Program-made: the position numbers and the translations under genes
NCBI RefSeq assembly: GCF_001544015.1
Contig: NZ_AP014924.1
Location: forward strand, 2,604,001 to 2,668,000
Length of the DNA: 64,000 nt
Source: Limnochorda pilosa
Lineage (GTDB): Bacteria > Bacillota > Limnochordia > Limnochordales > Limnochordaceae
Reading direction: 5' to 3'
Notes under the pieces: model-generated
Databases searched by the model: none
What the model was told of the DNA's origin: nothing
Seen by the model: the letters and a program-made list of their open reading frames with translations, nothing else
Shown: positions 58,021 to 64,000 of the stretch, one piece after another
Numbering within the stretch: the stretch's first letter is position 1
How the letters are laid out: the number at the start of each line of letters is the position of its first letter

Positions 58021-58148
58021 GCGCCGCCAGCCCCTCCCCGGCGAGCGCTCGCTTCGGCCCTCCAGGCCTTCGCTCGCTCTGCACGGGCCTGGCTCCGCCC
58101 TCCTGGCTCCGCCAGCCCGTGAGGTCGCCGGGGAGGGGCTGGCGGCGC
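58021..58148. repeat. 24-bp perfect inverted repeat between thrS and infC
   Basis: Arms 58021-58044 and 58125-58148 are perfectly complementary. The 80-base interior contains a second, smaller inverted repeat (CACGGGC near 58082 with GCCCGTG near 58115). A related copy of part of the left side, around CTCCCCGGCG and CTCGCTTCGGCC, occurs just before it (about 57988-58013). No gene is visible in the 242-base gap from the infC promoter to the thrS stop. It may be a thrS terminator, though without a T-run, or a repeat element. Confidence 0.7.
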
Positions 58149-58225
58149 TGGGTGGGTGGTTCGAGCGGGCGCCGGCCGGAGGCGGCCACAGCGCGCTGCC
58201 GGGCGGGAGCCTGCGGGCTGCGTGG

Positions 58226-60151
58226 CTACCTTCGGGCGGCTGCCTCCTCCCTCAGGCGGGCGATGAGGGACTCGACGGGTTCGGAGTGCTGCTCGTGCTC
58301 ACCGCGGCGGCGCACGGCCACCTGGCCGGACTCGGCCTCGCGGCCGCCGGTCACCAGCATGTAGGGCACCTTTCGGACTTCGGCCTGGCGGATCCGGTAG
58401 CCGAGCTTCTCCTCCCGGTCGTCGAGCTCGGCCCGCAGCCCTGCCTCCCGCAGTTGGTCCCGCACCTGGCGGGCGTACGCGGCGTGGGCGCCGGCCACGG
58501 GCAGCACCACCGCCTGCACCGGGGCGAGCCAGAGGGGGAAGGCGCCGGCGAAGTGCTCGATGAGAATGCCCATGAAGCGCTCCAGGGAGCCGTAGATGGC
58601 ACGGTGGACCATCACCGGCCGGTGCCGGGAGCCGTCGGAGCCCACGTACTCCAGCTCGAAGCGCTCGGGCATCGCGAAGTCCACCTGCACCGTGCCGCAC
58701 TGCCAGGTCCGCCCGATGGAGTCCCGCAGGTGGAAGTCGATCTTGGGACCGTAGAAGGCGCCGTCCCCCTCGTTCACCTTGTAGGGGCGGCCCTGGGCCT
58801 CGAGCGCGCCGGCGAGGGCGCGGGTGGCCTGCTCCCACATCGCGTCGGTGCCGATGGAGTTCTCGGGCCGGGTGGAGAGCTCCACCTGGTAGCTGAAGCC
58901 GAAGACCGAGTAGATGCGGTCCATCAGGTCCAGGACCCCCTCCACCTCCTGCTGGATCTGGTCCGGACGCACGAAGAGGTGGGCGTCGTCCTGGGTGAAG
59001 GCTCGCACCCGCAGGAGGCCGTGGAGCACCCCCGAGAGCTCGTGGCGGTGCACCAGCCCCAGCTCGCAGTACCGGAGCGGCAGGTCGCGGTAGCTCTTCA
59101 CGCCCTCCCGGTAGAGCAGGATGTGGCCCGGGCAGTTCATGGGCTTCACGGCGAAGGGGCGCTCGTCGATCTGGGTGAAGTACATGTTCTCCCGGTAGTG
59201 GTCCCAGTGCCCCGAGCGAAGCCAGAGCTCCTGGCTGAGGATGATGGGCGTCCGGATCTCCTGGTACCCCCGGCGGACGTGCTCTTCCCGCCAGAACGTC
59301 TCCAACTCGTTTCGGATCACCATCCCCTTGGGGTGGAGGAAGGGGAAGCCGGGACCCTCCTCGTGGAGGCTGAAGAGGTCCAGCTCGCGGCCCAGCCGCC
59401 GGTGGTCCCGTCGCTCGGCCTCCTCCAGGAGCTTCAGGTACGCCTCCAGCTGCTCCTGCCGGGGGAAGGCGGTTCCGTAAAGCCGCTGGAGCTGCTTGTT
59501 GGAGGCATCGCCCCGCCAGTAGGCGCCGGCCACGTTGAGCAGCTTGAAGGCCCGGTGGCGACCGGTGGAGGGCACGTGCGGGCCGCGGCAGAGGTCGACG
59601 AACTCACCCTGGCGGTAGACGCTCACCGTGGGGTCCTGGATCTCATCCAGGATCTCGAGCTTGTACCCTTCGCCCCGTTCCTGGAAGAGCCGGCGGGCCT
59701 CGCCGGCGGGCAGCACCTCCCGCTCGATGGGCAGGTCCTCGGCCACGACGCGCCGCATCTCCTCTTCGATGTGCGCGAGATCCTCGGGGGTGAGGCTGCG
59801 GTCCAGGTCCACGTCGTAGTAGAAGCCGTTCTCCACCGGAGGGCCGATGGCCAGCTGCGCGTCCGGGTGGAGCCGTTTCAGTGCCTGGGCCATCAGGTGG
59901 GCGGTGGAGTGGCGCAGCACCTCCAGCCCGTCGTCGCTGTCGGGGTCCACCAGCTCCAGGCGACCGCTCGCCTCCAGCGGCCGGTCCAGGTCGACCAGCT
60001 CACCCTCGAATCGGGCACAGATCACTTGACCTGCCTGCTCACCGAGCTCCTCGGCCACCTGCCGGGGCGTGACCCCCGCCGGGTACCGCCGGACCGAGCC
60101 GTCGGCCAGGGTGATGGAGAGCTCCACCGGCTGAATCTCTGCCTTTGCCAC
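58226..60151 (-). CDS. thrS: Threonine-tRNA ligase
   Basis: 641 residues: N-terminal TGS domain (ELSITLADGSVRRYPAGVTP), editing domain with the HSTAHLMAQAL motif, class II core (MNCPGHILLY; LRVRAFTQDDAHLF; the Cys/His zinc set) and C-terminal anticodon-binding domain. Charges tRNA-Thr and edits Ser-tRNA-Thr. Of two close GTG codons, the one at 60151 is 7 bases from GGAGGT, while the one at 60160 lies inside that site. T-box regulated (60205-60470). Confidence 0.98.
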   Translation of the reverse strand: MAKAEIQPVELSITLADGSVRRYPAGVTPRQVAEELGEQAGQVICARFEGELVDLDRPLEASGRLELVDPDSDDGLEVLRHSTAHLMAQALKRLHPDAQLAIGPPVENGFYYDVDLDRSLTPEDLAHIEEEMRRVVAEDLPIEREVLPAGEARRLFQERGEGYKLEILDEIQDPTVSVYRQGEFVDLCRGPHVPSTGRHRAFKLLNVAGAYWRGDASNKQLQRLYGTAFPRQEQLEAYLKLLEEAERRDHRRLGRELDLFSLHEEGPGFPFLHPKGMVIRNELETFWREEHVRRGYQEIRTPIILSQELWLRSGHWDHYRENMYFTQIDERPFAVKPMNCPGHILLYREGVKSYRDLPLRYCELGLVHRHELSGVLHGLLRVRAFTQDDAHLFVRPDQIQQEVEGVLDLMDRIYSVFGFSYQVELSTRPENSIGTDAMWEQATRALAGALEAQGRPYKVNEGDGAFYGPKIDFHLRDSIGRTWQCGTVQVDFAMPERFELEYVGSDGSRHRPVMVHRAIYGSLERFMGILIEHFAGAFPLWLAPVQAVVLPVAGAHAAYARQVRDQLREAGLRAELDDREEKLGYRIRQAEVRKVPYMLVTGGREAESGQVAVRRRGEHEQHSEPVESLIARLREEAAARR

Positions 60152-60204
60152 GCCTGCCACCTCCGGATCCGAGCGTCACGGGACGGGCCTTCCGCCCCCG
60201 CAAA

Positions 60205-60235
60205 CAAAAAAAGCCCTCGTCCCAAAGGACGAGAG
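60205..60235 (-). terminator. T-box-controlled terminator before thrS
   Basis: Stem CTCGTCC/GGGACGAG with a short T-rich loop, followed on the minus strand by GGC and a T7 run. Confidence 0.88.
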
Positions 60236-60470
60236 AAGACCCTCGCGGTTCCACCTTCGTTGGCATGGGCCCAGAGGCCCACACCCACTCGCTGCGGCGC
60301 TATCGGGCCGCGGCCGCCCGGCTTCTCCCCGGGGTCCGGCCCTCGCGCACCCGGTCCCGCGGGCTTCGACGGGGGCTCCGAGGGGGTCTTCGGTCCGGGC
60401 GGCCGGGGTGCCTTGCAGCCTGAGGCACCCTCTCTGAACGGCCCTTCCGGCCTACTCGCCTCTTCATCGC
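60205..60470 (-). ncRNA. T-box riboswitch, threonine specifier (thrS leader)
   Basis: Minus strand: stem I starts GATGAAGAGGCGAGTA (about 60451-60468). AGAGAGGGTGCC follows. The specifier context CGAAGACCCCCTCGGAGCC puts ACC (Thr) at 60385-60387, aligned with the specifier of the pheS leader. The antiterminator core GAAGGTGGAACCGCGAGGG is at 60241-60259, then a terminator. Confidence 0.93.
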
Positions 60471-60498
60471 CGCACGATCGTTCATCGGCTGTGCTCGC

Positions 60499-60528
60499 AT
60501 TATAGGCCGGCTGCTCGCGGGGTGTCAA
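60499..60528 (-). promoter_or_regulatory. Promoter of thrS
   Basis: Minus strand: consensus TTGACA (60523-60528), 18-base spacer, consensus TATAAT (60499-60504). Confidence 0.9.
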
Positions 60529-60541
60529 GCCGTTCCGGCCG

Positions 60542-61135
60542 TCACCGCAGCGCGGCGAGCACCGCCGCCTGCCCCAGGCCGATGGCGAAGCCCAGGATGG
60601 CGCCCAGGTACTCGATCCAGCGGAACTCGTGGCCGGCCACCTGCCAGAGGAGGCGCTCGAGCTCATCGGTGCGCAGGCGCGCCATCTGGCTCTCCACCAG
60701 GGGGGCGAGCTTCACCCGGCTCCGCAGGTCCTCGGTCAGGCGCACCCCCACCTCGTCCAGCACCAGGGCCGTCTCGCGGGCCGCGGTGGAACGGGCGTAG
60801 GTGACAAGGCCCCGCCGGATCGATTCGGGGAGGTACCGGGACCAGCCGTTGGCCAACCGCTCGTCCACCTGGCCGACCACGTGCTCCAGCACCTGCTCCC
60901 GGTAGCGGTCCAGCTCGAGGAGGGCCAGAAGCTCGTCGACGGGCAGCAGGTCCCGCTCCACCACCTCGCCCACGCTGCGGGCCAGGTCCGCCTGGCGCTT
61001 GGGCAGCAGCCCCTGGACCCGCATCCCCAGGAGAGGAATGCGCACCGGGTCACGGGGGCGGAAGATCATCCGCACCGCCAGCAGGTTGGTGATCCAGCCG
61101 ATCAGCGCCCCCGCCAGGGGAAGGAGGATCCACAT
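60542..61135 (-). CDS. DUF445-family membrane protein
   Basis: 197 residues. An N-terminal membrane helix with LPLAGALIGWITNLLAVRMI (the DUF445 signature GAxIGWxTNxxAIxMxF), a helical soluble part (VEERL-type repeats: VGEVVERDLLPVDELLALLE; VDERLANGWSRYLPESIRRG), and a C-terminal membrane helix (YLGAILGFAIGLGQAAVLAA). The function is unknown; B. subtilis YheB is a relative. The ATG at 61135 has AAGGTGGCC upstream, better placed than for the GTG at 61141. It ends at the thrS promoter. Confidence 0.87.
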   Translation of the reverse strand: MWILLPLAGALIGWITNLLAVRMIFRPRDPVRIPLLGMRVQGLLPKRQADLARSVGEVVERDLLPVDELLALLELDRYREQVLEHVVGQVDERLANGWSRYLPESIRRGLVTYARSTAARETALVLDEVGVRLTEDLRSRVKLAPLVESQMARLRTDELERLLWQVAGHEFRWIEYLGAILGFAIGLGQAAVLAALR

Positions 61136-61253
61136 GGCCACCTTCGCCTGCCCCCTTTCCGCCCCGCCGCCTCCCGGCCGCGCTGGAGCGTCTGCTCAGG
61201 CGCGCGGCCGCCCGGCACCGGGGCGCGGACCCCGCGGGCCGGCACACACAGAA

Positions 61254-61275
61254 GGGCACCGCCTCTGCGGTGCCC
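61254..61275 (-). terminator. Terminator-like hairpin after the tRNA cluster
   Basis: Perfect 9-bp stem (61254-61262 with 61267-61275, loop of 4) directly abuts the CCA end of tRNA-Val(GAC). It is followed by TTCTGTGTGTG rather than a pure T-run. Confidence 0.6.
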
Positions 61276-61351
61276 TGGTGGGAAGGCAGGGACTCGAACC
61301 CTGGACCCCGTGCACGTCAAGCACGTGCTCTACCAGCTGAGCTACCTTCCC
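61276..61351 (-). tRNA. tRNA-Val, anticodon GAC
   Basis: 76 bases with encoded CCA. Acceptor GGGAAGG/CCTTCCC, anticodon stem CGTGC/GCACG, loop TTGACGT. Last of five tRNAs in one unit. Confidence 0.96.
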
Positions 61352-61359
61352 AGAAGAGA

Positions 61360-61435
61360 TGGAGGCGGCACCCGGATTCGAACCGGGGAATAGGGGTTTT
61401 GCAGACCCCCGCCTTAGCCACTTGGCTATGCCGCC
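61360..61435 (-). tRNA. tRNA-Cys, anticodon GCA
   Basis: 76 bases with encoded CCA. Acceptor GGCGGCA/TGCCGCC, anticodon stem GGGGT/ACCCC, loop CTGCAAA. Confidence 0.96.
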
Positions 61436-61476
61436 CCGCGTCTCCGGAACGCTGCCGCCGCCGTGAACGACGAAAC

Positions 61477-61552
61477 TGGAGCGGGCGACGGGACTCGAAC
61501 CCGCGACCCCAACCATGGCAAGGTTGTGCTCTACCAACTGAGCTACGCCCGC
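61477..61552 (-). tRNA. tRNA-Gly, anticodon GCC
   Basis: 76 bases with encoded CCA. Acceptor GCGGGCG/CGCCCGC, anticodon stem CAACC/GGTTG, loop TTGCCAT. It matches the GGC specifier of the glyQS T-box. Confidence 0.96.
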
Positions 61553-61559
61553 CCGCTCC

Positions 61560-61635
61560 TGGTGCCAAGGCCCGGAATCGAACCGGGGACACCGGGATTT
61601 TCAGTCCCGTGCTCTACCAACTGAGCTACCTTGGC
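61560..61635 (-). tRNA. tRNA-Phe, anticodon GAA
   Basis: 76 bases with encoded CCA. Acceptor GCCAAGG/CCTTGGC, anticodon stem CGGGA/TCCCG, loop CTGAAAA. It matches the UUC specifier of the pheST T-box. Confidence 0.96.
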
Positions 61636-61638
61636 GTA

Positions 61639-61715
61639 TGGCGGAACCGACGGGACTCGAACCCGCGATCTCCGGCGTGACAGGCCGGCGTGTTAACCAG
61701 CTACACCACGGCTCC
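61639..61715 (-). tRNA. tRNA-Asp, anticodon GUC
   Basis: 77 bases with encoded CCA. Acceptor GGAGCCG/CGGTTCC, anticodon stem CCGGC/GCCGG, loop CTGTCAC. First tRNA of the five-gene unit. Confidence 0.95.
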
Positions 61716-61738
61716 ACGTCACCAAGCCAGCGAAGGCC

Positions 61739-61767
61739 ATTATAGCATGGCTCCCCCCGGCGGTCAA
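61739..61767 (-). promoter_or_regulatory. Promoter of the tRNA Asp-Phe-Gly-Cys-Val unit
   Basis: Minus strand: TTGACC (61762-61767), 17-base spacer, TATAAT (61739-61744). Confidence 0.88.
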
Positions 61768-61786
61768 CGGGGGGAACCACGCGTTC

Positions 61787-61863
61787 TGGTGCGGGGTGAG
61801 GGGCTCGAACCCCCGACTTCTACCTTGTAAGGGTAGCGCTCTGACCAGCTGAGCTAACCCCGC
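61787..61863 (-). tRNA. tRNA-Val, anticodon UAC
   Basis: 77 bases with encoded CCA. Acceptor GCGGGGT/ACCCCGC, anticodon stem CTACC/GGTAG, loop CTTACAA. It has its own promoter and is separated from the five-tRNA unit by another promoter. Confidence 0.96.
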
Positions 61864-61899
61864 CCGCGAGCCCTGATCCGGTTCACCGACCGCGTGCTC

Positions 61900-61929
61900 A
61901 TTATAAGGGGAGCGCCCTCGGGCCGTCCA
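61900..61929 (-). promoter_or_regulatory. Promoter of tRNA-Val(UAC)
   Basis: Minus strand: TGGACG (61924-61929, weak -35), 18-base spacer, TATAAT (61900-61905). Confidence 0.6.
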
Positions 61930-61988
61930 GCCCCTTCCTGCGAGCCAGTCGCCTCGCCGGTTCAGACTAGCTCCGGGAGGGTCGGCCC

Positions 61989-62780
61989 GTGCGCAGCATC
62001 TGGAAGGGTGCCATCAGCTTCGGCTTGCTGCACATCCCCGTCAAGCTCTACCCCGCCACCCAGGAGCGCAGGCCCCACTTCCGTCTCCTCCACCGGGAGT
62101 GCCACACGCCCGTCGAGTACCGGCGGACCTGTCCCGCGTGCGGGAAGGAGCTGGAAGGGGAGGAGATCGTCCGGGGCTACGAGCTCGCCCCAGGCTCCTT
62201 CGTCACCGTGGAAGACCGGGACCTGGACGAACTTCCCGTTCCCTCGGCCCACACCATCCGGCTCTTGAGCTTCGTGCCCATGACCGAGATCGATCCCCTC
62301 TACTACCAGAAGGGGTACTACGTCGAACCGTCGGAGGGCGGCGGGCGGGCGTACCGTCTCCTGAGCCAAGTGCTGGAGGAGTCCACCCGAGCGGGGCTGG
62401 CCCGGGTGCTGCTCCGCTCCCGGGAGTGGCTGGCGGCGGTGGCCAGCCGCGCGGGGATCCTCAGGCTCCACACCCTCTACGAGGCGGCCGAGATCCGCTC
62501 CCCGGAGGGGCTGGCCCTGGCGCCCGGCGAGGCGCCCGAGCCCCGCGAGAAGGAGCTGGCCCTCCACCTGGTGGACCAGATGACCCAGCCCTTCCGCCCC
62601 GCCGACTTCCCCAATCGGTGGCAGGAGGCCTTCGACGAGTTGCTCCGGCGGAAGCTCCAGGGTGAGGAGGCGGTGCGGCCGGCCGCGCGAGAGGCGGAGC
62701 CGGCCGTCTCGGACCTCCTTTCCGCCCTGGAGAAGAGCCTGCAGGAGCTGGAGCCGGAGCCGGCGGGAAGGGGAAACTGA
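61989..62780 (+). CDS. ku: Non-homologous end-joining protein Ku
   Basis: 263 residues. Bacterial Ku core: MRSIWKGAISFGLLHIPVKL, HRECHTPVEYRRTCPACGKE (with a short Cys pair), ELAPGSFVTVEDRDLDELPV and YYQKGYYVEP. It forms a ring on broken DNA ends and recruits the ligase. The GTG start at 61989 follows GGGAGGGTCGGCCC. The following ligase gene starts at its stop (TGATG overlap). The C-terminal tail is acidic and short. Confidence 0.97.
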   Translation: MRSIWKGAISFGLLHIPVKLYPATQERRPHFRLLHRECHTPVEYRRTCPACGKELEGEEIVRGYELAPGSFVTVEDRDLDELPVPSAHTIRLLSFVPMTEIDPLYYQKGYYVEPSEGGGRAYRLLSQVLEESTRAGLARVLLRSREWLAAVASRAGILRLHTLYEAAEIRSPEGLALAPGEAPEPREKELALHLVDQMTQPFRPADFPNRWQEAFDELLRRKLQGEEAVRPAAREAEPAVSDLLSALEKSLQELEPEPAGRGN

Positions 62781-63742
62781 TGGGCGCGCTCCCGCTCCTG
62801 CGGCCCATGCTGGCCAGCCCCGGCGAGCCTCTGTCGTCCCCCGACTACCTCTACGAGGTGAAGTGGGACGGCTTCCGCTGTCTGGCCTACCTGGAGGAGG
62901 GAACGCGCCTCCTCAGCCGCCGGGGCCACCTGCTCAACGAGGCCTTCCCCGAGCTGGCCGGCCTGGACCGCTGGTTGCCCCAGGGCCAGCCGCTGATCCT
63001 GGACGGGGAGCTGGTGGTACTGGAGGGGGCACGCCCCGCCATCCACGCGCTGCAGGAGCGCCTCGCCCGGCATGGGCCCGTTCCCGGGGCGCCGCCTGCC
63101 AGCCTGGTGGTCTTCGACCTCCTCTACCTGAAGGGCCGGCCGCAGATGGATCGGCCGCTGGAGGAGCGGCGGCGCGCGCTGGAGGAGCTTCTCGCCCAGG
63201 TCGCGGCCAGGGCCCCGGTGCACCTGTCCGCGCCCCTGCCGGCCGCGGGCCGCCGGTTGCTGGAGGCGGCCTCCGCCCGGGGGTTGGAGGGCGTGATGGC
63301 CAAGCGCCTGGCCAGCCCCTACCGCCCCGGGCGTCGTTCGCCCGACTGGCTCAAGATCCGGCGCCGGCCCGGGCTGGAGGCCGCCGTGGTGGGATACACG
63401 CAGCAGGCGGGCGAGGTCCGTTCGCTCGCCATCGCCCGCCCGCAGGGGGATGGCTGGCGCTATGCGGGCCACGTGGCCAGCGGCCTCTCCCCCCGCCTGG
63501 GACGGCAGCTCCTGCCGCTCCTGGAGCGATGGCGCACCCCCCGGGCGCCCGTCCCCCTGCCGCTCCCCCGCGGGGCGCACTTCGGGCCGCCCCCCGAGGT
63601 CGGCACCCTCTGGGTGACGCCCCGGCTGGTGGTGGAGGTGGAGTACCTGGAGGTCACGTCGGCCGGGCTCCTCCGCCACCCGAGCCTCAAGGGCCTCCGG
63701 CCCGACAAGGCGCCCGAGGAGCTGAGGGATGACCGTGGCTGA
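62780..63742 (+). CDS. ATP-dependent DNA ligase (LigD-type ligase domain, stand-alone)
   Basis: 320 residues. Adenylation domain with the nucleotidyl-transfer lysine in YEVKWDGFRCLAYL (about 24-37), then ILDGELVV, VVFDLLYLKGR, EGVMAKRLASPYRPGRRSPD and WLKIR, followed by an OB domain ending VEVEYLEVTSAGLLRHPSLK. This is the ligase module that in Pseudomonas and Mycobacterium is fused into LigD; here it is a separate protein. It seals breaks held by Ku. It overlaps ku by one base and the polymerase gene by 14 bases, so the three are coupled. Confidence 0.95.
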   Translation: MGALPLLRPMLASPGEPLSSPDYLYEVKWDGFRCLAYLEEGTRLLSRRGHLLNEAFPELAGLDRWLPQGQPLILDGELVVLEGARPAIHALQERLARHGPVPGAPPASLVVFDLLYLKGRPQMDRPLEERRRALEELLAQVAARAPVHLSAPLPAAGRRLLEAASARGLEGVMAKRLASPYRPGRRSPDWLKIRRRPGLEAAVVGYTQQAGEVRSLAIARPQGDGWRYAGHVASGLSPRLGRQLLPLLERWRTPRAPVPLPLPRGAHFGPPPEVGTLWVTPRLVVEVEYLEVTSAGLLRHPSLKGLRPDKAPEELRDDRG

Positions 63743-64000
63743 GGCCGTCGAGCTGGAGGCGGGAGGGCGCCGGGTTCGCCTGACCCATCCCCGGAAGCTC
63801 CTCTGGCCGGACACCCACCCCGCGTCCCAGGGAGGCATCACCAAGCGCGAGTTCGCCCGCTACCTGCTCGAGGTGGCCCCGGCGCTGCTTCCCCACCTGG
63901 AGGGCCGCCCCCTCTCCCTGACCCGGTACCCGGACGGGATCGAGGGCAAGGCCTTCTACCAGAAGCGGACTCCCGAGACCGCGCCCGCCTGGCTCGAACG
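63729..64000 (+). CDS. LigD-type polymerase/primase (partial, C-terminus off the right edge)
   Basis: The first ~90 residues are visible from the ATG at 63729: RRVRLTHPRKLLWPDTHPAS, ITKREFARYLLEVAPALLPH, LEGRPLSLTRYPDGIEGKAF and YQKRTPETAPAW. These match the N-terminus of the archaeo-eukaryotic-primase-type PolDom of LigD, which adds nucleotides at broken ends during end joining. It overlaps the ligase gene by 14 bases. Whether it carries a 3'-phosphoesterase domain cannot be seen. Confidence 0.92.
   Translation, partial: MTVAEAVELEAGGRRVRLTHPRKLLWPDTHPASQGGITKREFARYLLEVAPALLPHLEGRPLSLTRYPDGIEGKAFYQKRTPETAPAWLE

Overview
The window is about 70% GC and looks like chromosome from a high-GC, endospore-forming member of the Bacillota (Limnochordia or Symbiobacteriia type; inferred, not tested by alignment). 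The grounds are: T-box leaders before glyQS, pheST and thrS; the zapA-cvpA-polX-mutS2 and recO-glyQS-ppdK-dnaG-sigA gene orders; a YunB-type and a BofC-type sporulation protein; PrsW; and an anti-Shine-Dalgarno CCTCCTTTCT in the 16S rRNA. All three ABC solute-binding proteins have signal-peptidase-I type signal peptides and no lipobox cysteine, which hints at a two-membrane envelope with a periplasm. Nearly all genes are on the minus strand. I saw no transposon, prophage or CRISPR array.

Layout. 1-6300: a probable cell-wall (MurNAc) salvage locus with murQ, a secreted serine hydrolase fused to a NamZ-type exo-muramidase, and a sugar ABC transporter running off the left edge; kduD is divergent. 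6373-10452: an Opp/Dpp-type ABC transporter (two permeases and a binding protein, no ATPase). 10602-11287: a VapBC toxin-antitoxin pair. 11406-14529: a second sugar ABC transporter (two permeases and a binding protein, no ATPase). The three metabolic operons share an unusual ~50-bp promoter block (GAAAC, then AACG, then CTCCGC at fixed spacing), and each has a strong hairpin between its binding-protein gene and first permease gene. This looks like a small co-regulated nutrient-scavenging regulon and is the best candidate here for something undescribed.

14786-34269: a GNAT protein, a rare tRNA-Ile(UAU), then information-processing genes (sigA, dnaG, ppdK, glyS, glyQ, a DUF4342 gene, recO, a DUF2905 gene, ruvB, ruvA, ruvC, a BofC-like gene, yebC, prsW, pgsA and an ABC-F ATPase). 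ppdK lacks its expected stop and runs in frame far into dnaG.

34404-39950: one rRNA operon (16S, tRNA-Ile(GAT), 23S, 5S) with tandem promoters, long processing stems and two large spacer hairpins. 39961-50254: yunB, tyrS, a class A penicillin-binding protein, mutS2, a CwlD-like amidase, polX, cvpA and zapA. 50441-55069: pheST with a T-box leader that also carries a tiny YqzL-like gene, and a COG2426 membrane protein. 55053-61135: a TrmH-type methyltransferase, a TrkA/KtrA-type protein, rplT-rpmI-infC (infC appears to start with AUC), thrS with its T-box, and a DUF445 protein. 61276-61863: six tRNA genes. 61989-64000: a non-homologous end-joining cluster with Ku, an ATP-dependent ligase and a separate LigD-type polymerase cut by the right edge.
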